NCBI GenBank assembly: GCA_009663185.1
Contig: VJZX01000010.1
Location: 1-64,000 of the forward strand
Direction: 5' to 3'
From: Isoptericola halalbus
GTDB lineage: Bacteria; Actinomycetota; Actinomycetes; Actinomycetales; Cellulomonadaceae
Length of the DNA stretch: 64,000 nucleotides
Shown here: in pieces, positions 18,401 through 26,136 of the stretch
Position numbering within the stretch: the stretch's first letter is position 1
How the letters are laid out: each line of letters begins with the position of its first letter
Program-made: the position numbers and the translations under genes
The notes under the pieces: generated by a model
Seen by the model: the letters and a program-made list of their open reading frames with translations, nothing else
The model's database searches: none
Told to the model about the DNA's origin: nothing

Positions 18401-18903
18401 AGCTCGGCGTCGGCGCCGTGCAGGTCCCGGCTACGGGCGACACCGAGCTGGTGACCACGCTCGACCTCGTCGACGGACTGGCGCGGGTGACCGAGAGCGG
18501 CACGCGCGTGTGGCGTGTGCAGCCCGACGGCCCCCCGGCAGGCTGGGCCACCGTCCTGCGCACCGCCCCGACCGAGGCCAGGCCGTACCCCGCCGTCGCG
18601 ACGCTCGACGCCGACGGCACCGAGGCGGCCGGTCGCGTCGCAGCCGAGGGACGCGAGGGCCGGACCGTCCTGCTCGCGGCGGCCACCGACCCCGGCTGGA
18701 CCGCCACCGTCGACGGGCGGCGCGCAGACGTCGTCGAGGCGGGCGGTCTGCAGGCGTTCGCCGTCCCGCCGGACGGAGGCCGCGTCACGGTCTGGTACGA
18801 CTCGCCGCACCGCGGGGTGTGGCTCGCGGGCGCCGGAGTCGTGGTGCTCGTGTTCACGCTGCTCGCCCTGCCGGTGGGCCGTCGCCGAGGGAGGGGCGCA
18901 TGA
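15475..18903 (+). CDS. Very large GT2 glycosyltransferase with multi-pass membrane domain
   Basis: The protein has 1142 residues. An N-terminal GT2 domain (about 38-290) shows VTAIVVTRGHSPFLAATLEAV, LWLLHDDSAPAPDAL (acidic donor motif) and a late GPFGDSLDLCRRARLAGH. About ten hydrophobic segments follow (to about 870), then an extracytoplasmic-looking domain and a last membrane helix near the C-terminus. Homologues sit beside whiB2 in many actinobacteria, and an essential envelope-glycan role is likely but the product is unknown. The start is uncertain between ATG 15475 and ATG 15487. It overlaps the DUF5719 gene by 4 bases (ATGA). Confidence 0.85.
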   Translation: MASRMTAPQTTPVHPTRGGAARHDAAHDVVSALTGAIPVQVTVTAIVVTRGHSPFLAATLEAVAAQERAPDDVVVVDVDASRSTGRHTDLTLGGVRFVAAGGARSFGAGVDAALAVAGAPESGWLWLLHDDSAPAPDALVRLLRAVEHSSAVAVAGCKQRRWPVDDAGNPVEPGTGTGLLAEVGYTVSPLGRRMTGIDHTEIDQGQHDAREDVLAVGLAGSLVRRAAWVELGGTDPEVGPFGDSLDLCRRARLAGHRVVIVPDAVVHHAQTSLLGLRERTGGLRASAFARRRAQLYQRLVFAPAPLVPLAMLAMVLWAPFAAMYRLALKRPAQARDELLAPLVTVLRVVPLARARQRAARTARQPRRVLRPLLGTWREVMAERRDVRLSRTEAQRNRWAPSELERAELRRLAGARRTGLALVVVAVVGLAVVLFGSWQGVLVAGGRVVGGALLPAPGTLGDVAEAATSGWIRDGLGSAAPADPLLVPLTALTALVGGSAQTAVNALVVAALPLAALGGWFAAGALTRSPWARAAGALAWVAAPSFLASLGSGRVGAVLAHIALPWVLVALLRAIGVHARDALDLPEVRTDPRSGPRAPTAVTLRAGDQRRGSLDALGAAGLVLAVAVCGSPVLLPLALVVLVAATLVAPRHRRYLLVAPLPALAVGAPFWAHVVRTWSDGGWRLLVAEPGAPVVPAGSPDGLELLFGLPGDAAGTGAWFGQWLADDSVLGLISAYGPWLPGGFVLVLATVALLRSRGAAGVRLAWFAAALGLASAILAVATTVAGSPAQDGEAAAVTGWSGPGQSVLLLGLGAAALHAVHRSSGPRATAPASGGAVRPGWLGLLGAGAWSAVATVALVLPVVTVTSWSLVATGTDGDGVAELRAEGDPAVPAVGQQVQAPPRAATVLQLDRDPAGVVDYALLHDDGSRLEDSSTVVHARAAGLVPGPNPAAIDLVHATVADLVVGTAPDLADRLAQLGVGAVQVPATGDTELVTTLDLVDGLARVTESGTRVWRVQPDGPPAGWATVLRTAPTEARPYPAVATLDADGTEAAGRVAAEGREGRTVLLAAATDPGWTATVDGRRADVVEAGGLQAFAVPPDGGRVTVWYDSPHRGVWLAGAGVVVLVFTLLALPVGRRRGRGA

Positions 18904-20588
18904 TCGGCCCGCGCACACGGGGCACCGGCGCGGCCCCCACCCGCCTCCGGCGAGCGCTGCACGTCGCCGCCGTCACGGTGACGGGCGCCGTCGCCGCCGG
19001 GGCGCTCGCGGCGGTCGCGACGCTCGGCGGGCAGTGGGCCCAGCGATGGACCGGCGACGAGTCCCGGGCGGTCGCCGCGCAGACCCGTGAGGTCGCCGTC
19101 ACCCCGGCGCCGGAGGCGCTGGTCTGCCCGGCGCCCGCGCGGCTGCGCAAGGGTACCGACGTCGGCGACGAGCAGTTCGCGGCAGCACCCGTCGCCACCG
19201 AGTCCCACCTCGCGGGTCTGGTGACGGGGGCGTCGGGCACACCCACCGCGACTCGCCTGGGCGCGGGCGGGCTCGAGGGTGACCACCCGTTTGAGCTCAC
19301 CGGTTCGCCGGCCGCCGTCCTGCGGGCGGACGTCGACGCCACGGCCGTGCTGCGTGCTCAGCCGGCGACAGGCGAGGCGTTCCGTGCGGCCGGCACGCTC
19401 GCCTCGGTCACCACCGACGGCGACCTGCGTGGCCTCGCCGCCGCGCCGTGCACGACGCCCGCGACGTCGCACTGGCTCGTCGGGGGCAGCACCGAGGTCG
19501 GCGCGAGCGCGCGGCTGACCGTGCAGAACCCGAGCCCGCGGCCGGCGACGGTGACGCTCGAGGCCTACGGGCCGAGCGGCGTCGTCGCGCTCGGCGGCCG
19601 GGGGTCGTTCGTCGTAGCCCCGGGTGAGGCCGTCGTCACGCGGCTCGAGTCCCTCGCGCCCGAGCAGAGCCGCGTCGCGGTGCACGTCCGCTCGGCCGGA
19701 GCCCGCGTCAACGCCAGCCTGCAGACGCAGGCGATCGACGGGCTGCTGCCCTCCGGCACCGACTTCGTCGCACCCGGCGCCCAGCCCGCGACGGCCGTCG
19801 CGGTCACCGGCCTGGCGAGCGCGGGGGAGGACGTCGACGACCCGCACGCGCCGCGGCTGCGGCTGCTCGCCCCGGGACAGGAGGCCGGGACCGCCCGGCT
19901 CAGCGTCTACGGCCCCGAGGGTCAGGTGACGCTGCGGGGCGCGGAGGAGGTCGCGCTCGAGCCCGGCGTCGTCGTGGACGTGCCGCTCGGCGGGCTGCCC
20001 GAGGGTGCTTACACCGTGGTGGTCGACGCGGACGTGCCCGTCGTCGGGTCCGGCGTCGTCGACACCCCGGGCGGGCTGCCCGAGGACTCGGTGCTGACCG
20101 GTACCCCGTACGACGTCGCCTGGTCGGCCGGGCAGCCGCTCGCCGAGGCCGCCACGGGTCCCGACGGCGAGCTCGTGCCGCCCGACCCCGCGCTCGGGCA
20201 GCTCGCGCTGCCCGCCGGAGCCCGGGCCGCCGTGGTCCTGCAGGCGGTGCCGCTCGACCGCGGCTCCGACGTCGACCCGTCGGGCACCTCGACCGTGACC
20301 GTCCGCACCTTCGGGGCGGACGGGGCCGAGGTGAGCGCGACGGAGCTCGAGCTGACGGCGGGGACGTCGCAGGTCGTTCCCGTCGCCGACTTCGTCGAGG
20401 GCACCGAGCCGTACGCCCTGGCGATGGACCGGACGGACGGCGACCCGCTCGCCGTGGTGTGGGCCGTCACGCTCGAGACCGACGACGGCACCGAGACCGC
20501 CGGGACGCTGCGGTCCGTCGTCGTGCCGGCCGCGGCCCGGCCCACGCCGGGCGACGTGGTCGTGCGGGAGGTCGACGCGGGGCGGTGA
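18900..20588 (+). CDS. DUF5719 family secreted/anchored protein
   Basis: The protein has 562 residues. One N-terminal membrane anchor (about 20-45) is followed by an extracytoplasmic beta-rich region with two repeats that look alike: about 200-300 (SARLTVQNPSPRPATVTLEAYG) and again at about 430-530 (VLQAVPLDRGSDVDPSGTSTV). The family is unnamed in function and occurs next to the whiB2-linked GT2 in actinobacteria. The ATGA overlap with the giant GT2 suggests that the two products work as a complex, the anchored beta domain on the outside. It converges with the metallopeptidase-like gene across 4 bases. Confidence 0.78.
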   Translation: MIGPRTRGTGAAPTRLRRALHVAAVTVTGAVAAGALAAVATLGGQWAQRWTGDESRAVAAQTREVAVTPAPEALVCPAPARLRKGTDVGDEQFAAAPVATESHLAGLVTGASGTPTATRLGAGGLEGDHPFELTGSPAAVLRADVDATAVLRAQPATGEAFRAAGTLASVTTDGDLRGLAAAPCTTPATSHWLVGGSTEVGASARLTVQNPSPRPATVTLEAYGPSGVVALGGRGSFVVAPGEAVVTRLESLAPEQSRVAVHVRSAGARVNASLQTQAIDGLLPSGTDFVAPGAQPATAVAVTGLASAGEDVDDPHAPRLRLLAPGQEAGTARLSVYGPEGQVTLRGAEEVALEPGVVVDVPLGGLPEGAYTVVVDADVPVVGSGVVDTPGGLPEDSVLTGTPYDVAWSAGQPLAEAATGPDGELVPPDPALGQLALPAGARAAVVLQAVPLDRGSDVDPSGTSTVTVRTFGADGAEVSATELELTAGTSQVVPVADFVEGTEPYALAMDRTDGDPLAVVWAVTLETDDGTETAGTLRSVVVPAAARPTPGDVVVREVDAGR

Positions 20589-20592
20589 TCCC

Positions 20593-21141
20593 TCAGCGGC
20601 CCTCGTAGTGCGGGTCGATGTCCTCGGGCGCCCGGGCCAGCAGCGCCGCGACCTGCTCGACCACGACGTCGCGGACCAGGTCGGCGAGATCCTCGGGGTC
20701 GGCCGCACGGGCCTCGAGCGGGCGCCGGTAGACCACCACGCGCGCCGGCTGCCCCGAGTCGGCCGGGAAGGAGCGTCCGAGCGGTACGCCGTCCGACTCC
20801 CACGGGGCAGGGTCCGACGGCGGGACGTCCTCGACCGCGAACTCGGTCCGTGCCAGCTGAGCCGACCAGCGCCGCTGGAGGGCCTCGACGGCGTCGAGCA
20901 CGAGGTCGTCGAACCGCTCGGCCCGCGTGCGGTGCGCGGGCATGCCCGGCGGGAGCAGCGGGCCGCGGAGCCCGCGCCCGCGCCGGTCGCGCCGTCTCAG
21001 CGGTGCGACGCCGTCGGGCTCGGAGGGCACAGGCTCGAACGGACCCGAGGGGACGGCCCCCGCCGGGCGTGTCCGGCGCTGCCGGGAGTGCGTGCCGCGG
21101 CCGGAGCCGGGACCCGGGTCGCGCGAGCCGAAGAGTGCCAC
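20593..21141 (-). CDS. Metallopeptidase family protein (zincin-like, degenerate active site)
   Basis: This 182-residue protein belongs to the Zincin_1-like family seen in the same place in mycobacteria (next to whiB2). The first 60 residues are Arg/Pro-rich and probably disordered. The conserved domain (about 70-175) has FDDLVLDAVEALQRRW and ends VRDVVVEQVAALL. In active family members this last helix carries HExxH; here it reads VVEQV, keeping the Glu but neither His, so zinc catalysis is unlikely. GTG 21141 is chosen since TAGGCT ends 6 bases upstream (leaderless). Confidence 0.75.
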   Translation of the reverse strand: MALFGSRDPGPGSGRGTHSRQRRTRPAGAVPSGPFEPVPSEPDGVAPLRRRDRRGRGLRGPLLPPGMPAHRTRAERFDDLVLDAVEALQRRWSAQLARTEFAVEDVPPSDPAPWESDGVPLGRSFPADSGQPARVVVYRRPLEARAADPEDLADLVRDVVVEQVAALLARAPEDIDPHYEGR

Positions 21142-21147
21142 GGATCG

Positions 21148-21153
21148 AGCCTA
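21148..21153 (-). promoter_or_regulatory. -10 element, leaderless promoter of the metallopeptidase-like gene
   Basis: The minus strand reads TAGGCT, then CGATCC, then the GTG at 21141. The N6 spacing puts the transcription start at the start codon. Confidence 0.6.
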
Positions 21154-21224
21154 ACCACCGTGCCCGGCCAGGTCACGGCCGGATCACGATCGGCGCGCCG
21201 TCGCTGGGGACAGGTCGGTGGGCG

Positions 21225-21230
21225 TACGCT
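21225..21230 (+). promoter_or_regulatory. -10 element, leaderless promoter of the DUF3499 gene
   Basis: TACGCT is followed by TCGGGC and the GTG at 21237. The same CGTACGCTTCGGGC string occurs before ugd at 12761-12774, where it is used with a leader instead. Confidence 0.65.
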
Positions 21231-21236
21231 TCGGGC

Positions 21237-21593
21237 GTGAGATCGGTCAGGCAGTGCTCGCGCACGGCATGCTCGCGTGCGGCCGTCGCGACGCTGACGT
21301 ACGTCTATGCGGACTCGACGGCGGTCCTGGGGCCGCTCGCCCAGCGGGCCGAGCCGCACAGCTACGACCTGTGCGCGGACCACGCCGAGCGCCTGACCGC
21401 ACCGCGCGGCTGGGAGGTCGTGCGTCTCACGCCGGCGTTCGAGGAGGCCGGACCGACGGCCGACGACCTGTCCGCGCTGGCCGAGGCCGTCCGCGAGGCG
21501 GGGCGTGCGCGCCAGTCGGCGCACCCCGAGCCGCCGTCGGTCACCGAGACCGCGCGCCGCGGCCACCTGCGCGTCCTGCGCGAGGCCGAGTAG
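21237..21593 (+). CDS. DUF3499 family small zinc-ribbon-like protein
   Basis: This 118-residue actinobacterial protein of unknown function is located as in mycobacteria between the metallopeptidase and phosphomannomutase genes. Cys7, Cys12, Cys46 and His49 (RQCSRTACSR ... YDLCADH) could form a zinc knuckle; this is from the sequence pattern only. The central block HAERLTAPRGWEVVRL is followed by a charged helix. The GTG at 21237 has a TACGCT -10 at N6, so the mRNA is probably leaderless. Confidence 0.82.
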   Translation: MRSVRQCSRTACSRAAVATLTYVYADSTAVLGPLAQRAEPHSYDLCADHAERLTAPRGWEVVRLTPAFEEAGPTADDLSALAEAVREAGRARQSAHPEPPSVTETARRGHLRVLREAE

Positions 21594-21725
21594 GCCGACG
21601 CGCGTCCTCGCCGTCGCGCGTGCGACGATTACCGTCTGTTCTCTGCGCTCCGCGGTCCGAGGTGACCGACGAGAGACGAGCTCCGTACGCGCCGGCACCG
21701 ACTCACGGGCGGCCGAGAAGGCAGG

Positions 21726-23132
21726 GTGGTCCCGATCCGCCGGCTCCGACTGTTCCACTTCGACATCAAGACCTACCGCAACTACGGCGACACGCTGCTG
21801 TTCGAGGCGGTGCGCGAGGTCTTCACCGGCTTCGCGCGGGGCTCGGCCTTCGAGATCTACGACAGCTGGCCCTTGCGCCTCCCGACGACCCAGGCCCTGA
21901 TCGACTACATCAACGAGACGGCCGACGCCGTCGTCGTCGGTGGTGGTGGGCTGTTCCTCAGCGACACCAACCGCAACCAGCGGTCGGGCTGGCAGTGGGA
22001 CATCTCGCTCGACCACCTGCGCCAGATCGACAAACCCCTCATCGTCTTCGGGGTGGGCAACAACCGGTTCATCGGGCAGAAGGACTTCCCCAAGCCGTTC
22101 CGCGAGCACCTGAACCTGACCCTGGACAAGTCGGCCTTCTTCGGCCTGCGCAACAACGGCTCGATCGAGACCATCAAGCAGTACGTGGAGGGCGACATCG
22201 AGCGGGTCGTCTACCAGCCGTGCCCGACGACGCTCTCGTCGTATCTCTACCCGGACCTGTTCCAGGCCCAGGTCGCGAACGAGAAGCGGCTGGGCGCCCA
22301 GTCGATCCTGGGCAAGCGCCAGGCCGCCGCGGGCTTCGACCGGGACTCCGTCTACCGGGCGCAGGCGAACGTCCTCGAGCGGCTGGTGGGCGAGGGCTGG
22401 CGCGTCGACGGCCTGCCGCACGCGCGCGCGGACATGCGCTTCCACCAGCTCCTGCGGGAGCGGCGGATCCTCGGCTCGGAGACGCTGCTGTGGGGCGACG
22501 ACGACGTCCTCTTCCGCGGTGTCGAGCGCTTCGCCGACCTGCCCGTGATGCTGGGCACGCGGGGGCACGCGCAGATGGTCCCGTTCGGGATGGGATCGGT
22601 GCCCCTCTCGCTCCACGTGCACGACAAGGTCCGCTACTTCGCCTCCGACATCGGGCACGCGGAGTGGGCCATCGACCCGCGGTCCGACGACTTCGAGAGC
22701 ACGCTCTACACGAGGATCAACGAGGTCCACGAGCGGCAGCCCGAGCTGCGCAAGGAGCTCGCGGAGGTCCGGGAGGACTTCTTCCGCCTGACGTTGTCCA
22801 ACCTGGCGGACATCTACCGACGCGTCGCGGGGCAGGCCGTCGAGCAGACCTTCCGCCCCCTGGCGCCCGACGAGCGCCCGCGAGCCGAACGGGTCTACCG
22901 GTACGGGCACGAGCGCGAGCGTCTCGCGGAGCTCGCGCACGAGAAGTCCGCGCAGAACGACGCCTTCGCCGTGCAGCACCTGGTCGCACGTGCGGCCGAG
23001 GGGGAGGCGCGCGGCGAGCGTGCGCGGGGGCGGTCGCTGCGCCGCGCCGCGGAGCTGCTCGAGAACCCCGCCGCTCCGGCCTCGACGCTCGCACGCGCCG
23101 TGCGGCGCGCGCGCCGGATGGCCGGGCGCTGA
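21726..23132 (+). CDS. Polysaccharide pyruvyl transferase family protein
   Basis: This 468-residue protein is of the PF04230 type, whose studied members move enolpyruvate from PEP onto sugars as ketals. It shows FHFDIKTYRNYGDTL at the start, the glycine motif VVVGGGGLFL near residue 75, FFGLRNNGSIETIKQY and a late PVMLGTRGHAQMVPFGMG with the family's conserved Arg/His. A basic, helix-rich tail (about 400-468) is extra. It is paralogous to the C-terminal half of the protein at 39864-42026 (both have GGGGLFL.DT and SGWQW). It is inserted between DUF3499 and manA in an otherwise conserved block. A TACCGT at 21630-21635 may be its -10. Confidence 0.8.
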   Translation: MVPIRRLRLFHFDIKTYRNYGDTLLFEAVREVFTGFARGSAFEIYDSWPLRLPTTQALIDYINETADAVVVGGGGLFLSDTNRNQRSGWQWDISLDHLRQIDKPLIVFGVGNNRFIGQKDFPKPFREHLNLTLDKSAFFGLRNNGSIETIKQYVEGDIERVVYQPCPTTLSSYLYPDLFQAQVANEKRLGAQSILGKRQAAAGFDRDSVYRAQANVLERLVGEGWRVDGLPHARADMRFHQLLRERRILGSETLLWGDDDVLFRGVERFADLPVMLGTRGHAQMVPFGMGSVPLSLHVHDKVRYFASDIGHAEWAIDPRSDDFESTLYTRINEVHERQPELRKELAEVREDFFRLTLSNLADIYRRVAGQAVEQTFRPLAPDERPRAERVYRYGHERERLAELAHEKSAQNDAFAVQHLVARAAEGEARGERARGRSLRRAAELLENPAAPASTLARAVRRARRMAGR

Positions 23133-23139
23133 CGTCTGG

Positions 23140-24378
23140 TCAGGGGACCCAGGCGCAGACCACGTGCCCCGAGCCGCTGGCGTGGAGGTTGCCCGCGTCG
23201 TGCGGGACGAACACCGAGCTTCCGGGGATCAGCACGGTCGGATCCTCGTCGGACCGGTCCGCGGCGAGCTCGACCGCGCCTCCCAGGCACAGGACGATGC
23301 GGGGACCGGTCGCCGGCAGGGTCACCGGCTCGGACGGGTCGACGTCTGCCGTCGTGAGCGCGAACTCCGTCACCGGCACACGATAGGTGTGCACCTGTCC
23401 GCGGCTGCCCGACGTCGTGACCTCGGGCACCGCCGGGGCGTGCGGCGCGAACGACGCGCATTCCACGAGCGCGCCCTCGTCCACGCGCTTGGTGGTGAGC
23501 CCGGCGCGCAGCACGTTGTCCGACGACGCCATGATCTCGATGCCCAGGCCCGACAGGTACGCGTGCACCTCGCCGGCCGGCGTGAAGACGGACTCGCCCG
23601 GCTCGAGCGAGACACGGTTGAGCATGAGGGAGGCGATCGCCCCCGGGTCGCCCGGATGCTGTGCGGCGAGGTCGCACACCGTCTGGTCCGCCCGGGTGAA
23701 CGGCGAACCCGAGGCGAGGCGCTCGCGCACGGAGTCGATCGTGGTCTGGATGTCCGCCTGGCAGCCGGCGTCGCCGCGCGCGGACAGCAGCAGGGAGAAC
23801 GCCTCGCGCATCCCGTCGTGGCTGCGGTCGTGCAGCAGGGTCCGGCGCACGCCGTCGACGAGGTCACCCTTGAGCCCGTCCAGGATCTCGAGGATGGTCC
23901 GAGGGGTCCGGAAGCCCGCCAGGCCCTCGAACTGGGTGAGCGCCACGATCATCTCGGGCTTGTGCTGGTCGTCGTGGAACGAGCGCTGCGGCGAGCCCAG
24001 CGGGAGCCCCGCCTTGTTCTCGCGTGCGAAGCCCTCGCGGGCCTGCCGCGGCGAGGGGTGCACCTGTAGGGACAGGGCCCGCCCGGCCGCGAGCACCTTG
24101 AGCAGGTAGGGCAGCCGCGGCCCGAACTGCTCGGCGACCCGGTGGCCGAGCGTCTGCACCGGCACCTCGCGCACCAGCTCGTCGAGCGCGACGTCGGTCC
24201 CGAGCACGCGGGCGACCGACGGTGCGCTCGCGTGCGCGCCGAGCCACAGCTCGGCCTGCGGGCCGCCGTCGGGCGAAGCCCCCAGCAGGCGCGGGATCGC
24301 GTCGTGCGACCCCCAGTCGTAGCGCTGCACGGTGTTGGACAGCGGGAGGGGATCGTGGAAGACGGCGGTCGCGAGCAC
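23140..24378 (-). CDS. manA: Mannose-6-phosphate isomerase, class I
   Basis: Interconverts fructose-6-phosphate and mannose-6-phosphate, a zinc cupin enzyme. The 412-residue protein has NTVQRYDWGSHDAIPRLLG at its start, zinc-ligand segments SLQVHPSPRQA, KPEMIVAL and FTPAGEVHAYL, and a final cupin VFVPHDAG. Mannose-6-phosphate feeds GDP-mannose through the adjacent manB and could also be the acceptor for a Kdn-9-phosphate route (see the NeuB/NeuA genes). GTG 24378 has a TATCCT -10 at N6 (leaderless). It is divergent from manB. Confidence 0.95.
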   Translation of the reverse strand: MLATAVFHDPLPLSNTVQRYDWGSHDAIPRLLGASPDGGPQAELWLGAHASAPSVARVLGTDVALDELVREVPVQTLGHRVAEQFGPRLPYLLKVLAAGRALSLQVHPSPRQAREGFARENKAGLPLGSPQRSFHDDQHKPEMIVALTQFEGLAGFRTPRTILEILDGLKGDLVDGVRRTLLHDRSHDGMREAFSLLLSARGDAGCQADIQTTIDSVRERLASGSPFTRADQTVCDLAAQHPGDPGAIASLMLNRVSLEPGESVFTPAGEVHAYLSGLGIEIMASSDNVLRAGLTTKRVDEGALVECASFAPHAPAVPEVTTSGSRGQVHTYRVPVTEFALTTADVDPSEPVTLPATGPRIVLCLGGAVELAADRSDEDPTVLIPGSSVFVPHDAGNLHASGSGHVVCAWVP

Positions 24379-24384
24379 CGATCG

Positions 24385-24390
24385 AGGATA
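24385..24390 (-). promoter_or_regulatory. -10 element, leaderless promoter of manA
   Basis: The minus strand reads TATCCT, then CGATCG, then the GTG at 24378. Confidence 0.6.
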
Positions 24391-24442
24391 GCCCGCGAGC
24401 CGCCCGTGGCGCCCGACCAGGAGCGCTCGGGCATCCGCGTCG

Positions 24443-24448
24443 TAGGGT
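24443..24448 (+). promoter_or_regulatory. -10 element, leaderless promoter of manB
   Basis: TAGGGT is followed by 7 bases and GTG at 24456. It overlaps the upstream in-frame GTG (24447), which argues that 24456 and not 24447 is the real start. Confidence 0.65.
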
Positions 24449-24455
24449 GACCATC

Positions 24456-25886
24456 GTGACGACGGACCTGTCCACGATCATCAAGGCGTACGACGTACGC
24501 GGCACCGTGCCGGACCAGCTGTCGCCCGAGGCGGCGCGTGCGATCGGGACGGCCTTCGCCCACGTCGTCGCGCTCTCCGAGGGGGCGCGGCAGGTCGTCG
24601 TCGGGCGGGACATGCGCGGCTCTGGCCCCGGGCTCGCGAGAGCGTTCGCCGACGGGGTGCTCGCGACCGGGGTCGACGTCGTCGACGTCGGCCTGTGCTC
24701 GACCGACGGACTGTACTTCGCGGCCGGACACCTCGACTCGCCTGGGGCGATGTTCACCGCGTCGCACAACCCCGCGGAGTACAACGGCATCAAACTGTGC
24801 CGCGCAGGTGCCCGGCCGGTCGGTCAGGACTCGGGGCTCGCCCTGATCCGCGATCGTGCGCAGGCGGTCCTCGAGGGCCGCGGTCCCGAGGACGCCGGGC
24901 CCCGCGGAACCCTCACCGAACGCGACCTCCTGCCGGACTACGCGGTGTTCCTGCGCGGCCTCGTCGACCTCCGCGGCGGGCGCCCGCTCAAGCTCGTCGT
25001 GGACGCGGCCAACGGCATGGCGGGCCTGACGGTGCCGGCGGTCCTCGGGACGGCTGCGGGCCTCGAGGAGCTCCCGATCCAGATCGTGCCGCTCTACTTC
25101 GAGCTCGACGGCTCGTTCCCGAACCACGAGGCGAACCCCCTCGACCCCGCCAACCTCCTCGACCTCCAGGCCGCCGTCGTCGAGCACGGGGCCGACGCCG
25201 GCCTCGCGTTCGACGGCGACGCCGACCGCTGCTTCCTCGTGGACGAGACGGGCGCCGTGGTCTCGCCCTCGGCGATCACGGCCCTGGTCGGCATGCGGGA
25301 GGCAGCCGCCGAGCTCGAGGCCGGCCGGCAGCCCACGGTAATCCACAACCACATCAGCTCCCGCGTGGTGCCGGAGTACCTCCAGGCCGCGGGCGCACGC
25401 ACGGTGCGGACGCGTGTGGGGCACTCCTTCATCAAGGCGCAGATGGCCGAGCACGACGCCGTCTTCGGCGGCGAGCACAGCGCGCACTACTACTTCCGCG
25501 ACTTCTGGTTCGCGGACAGCGGCATCCTCGCGGCGATGCACGTCCTGGCCGCCCTCGGTTCGCAGCCGCACCCGCTCTCGGCGCTCGCCGACATGTACTC
25601 TCCGTACGCGGCGAGCGGCGAGATCAACTCCCGGGTCGCCGACGTCGACGCCGCGGCGGAGCGTGTTCTGGCGGCCTACACCGCGGCGTACGACGACGTC
25701 GAGGTCGACCACCTCGACGGGCTCACGGTCTCGCACTGGCACTCCCGGCCGCAGTGGTGGTTCAACCTGCGGGCGTCCAACACCGAGCCGCTGCTGCGGC
25801 TGAACGTCGAGGCGGCGGACGAGGACATCATGACCAAGGTGCGCGACGACGTCCTGTCGCTCGTGCGGGAAGGCGTGGAGCGATGA
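24456..25886 (+). CDS. manB: Phosphomannomutase/phosphoglucomutase
   Basis: Converts mannose-6-phosphate to mannose-1-phosphate (and likely the glucose pair). The 476-residue alpha-D-phosphohexomutase has IIKAYDVRGTVPDQ at the N-terminus, the phosphoserine loop TASHNP with Ser103, the Mg loop FDGDADR and the sugar-binding GEHSAHYYF, ending with the phosphate-binding RASNTEPLLR. The start at GTG 24456 rests on the TAGGGT -10 seven bases upstream. The stop overlaps the Trm112-family ATG (ATGA). It is divergent from manA, so both mannose genes can be set by this 77-base region. Confidence 0.95.
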   Translation: MTTDLSTIIKAYDVRGTVPDQLSPEAARAIGTAFAHVVALSEGARQVVVGRDMRGSGPGLARAFADGVLATGVDVVDVGLCSTDGLYFAAGHLDSPGAMFTASHNPAEYNGIKLCRAGARPVGQDSGLALIRDRAQAVLEGRGPEDAGPRGTLTERDLLPDYAVFLRGLVDLRGGRPLKLVVDAANGMAGLTVPAVLGTAAGLEELPIQIVPLYFELDGSFPNHEANPLDPANLLDLQAAVVEHGADAGLAFDGDADRCFLVDETGAVVSPSAITALVGMREAAAELEAGRQPTVIHNHISSRVVPEYLQAAGARTVRTRVGHSFIKAQMAEHDAVFGGEHSAHYYFRDFWFADSGILAAMHVLAALGSQPHPLSALADMYSPYAASGEINSRVADVDAAAERVLAAYTAAYDDVEVDHLDGLTVSHWHSRPQWWFNLRASNTEPLLRLNVEAADEDIMTKVRDDVLSLVREGVER

Positions 25887-26089
25887 GCATCGAGATCGAC
25901 CCGTGGGTGCGTGGGATCCTGCGCTGTCCCGTCACCGGTGCCGAGCTGGTCGACGGCGTCGGGCCGGACGGGCAGCCTGAGCTGCACTCGACCGACCCGG
26001 ACCGTCCGCTGGCCTACCCCGTGCGCCAGGGGATCCCCGTGCTGCTCGAGGCGGACGCTCGACCTCTGCGGGCGACAGTCGGCGACTGA
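25883..26089 (+). CDS. Trm112 family small protein
   Basis: This 68-residue protein has LRCPVTGAELV and a C-terminal LAYPVRQGIPVLLEADAR, the Trm112/YcaR pattern. Only one Cys is present (LRCPV), so the usual four-Cys zinc site is not complete. Trm112 proteins act as activators of methyltransferases in eukaryotes; in bacteria the role is open. It is coupled to manB by ATGA and placed as in other actinobacteria, where it lies between manB and manA. Confidence 0.85.
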   Translation: MSIEIDPWVRGILRCPVTGAELVDGVGPDGQPELHSTDPDRPLAYPVRQGIPVLLEADARPLRATVGD

Positions 26090-26108
26090 CCGCCCTGGCG
26101 GCTGCTCG

Positions 26109-26136
26109 TCGTCAGTTGTTGGTCGTCAGTTGTTGG
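26109..26136. repeat. Perfect tandem duplication, 2 x 14 bases
   Basis: The unit TCGTCAGTTGTTGG occurs at 26109-26122 and 26123-26136. The second copy encodes the stop codon and last residues of the SpoIID-like gene; the first lies just past the stop and reads as a spare end. Confidence 0.9.

Noticed and set aside
18516-18533. A methyltransferase or toxin gene hidden in small frames of the DUF5719 region
   Set aside because: Only short Arg/Pro-rich frames exist there; none shows a motif or ribosome site.
25883-26089. Riboswitch-like structure between manB and SpoIID
   Set aside because: The region is a coding Trm112-family gene; the only repeat is the 14-base duplication at the 3' end of the SpoIID-like gene.
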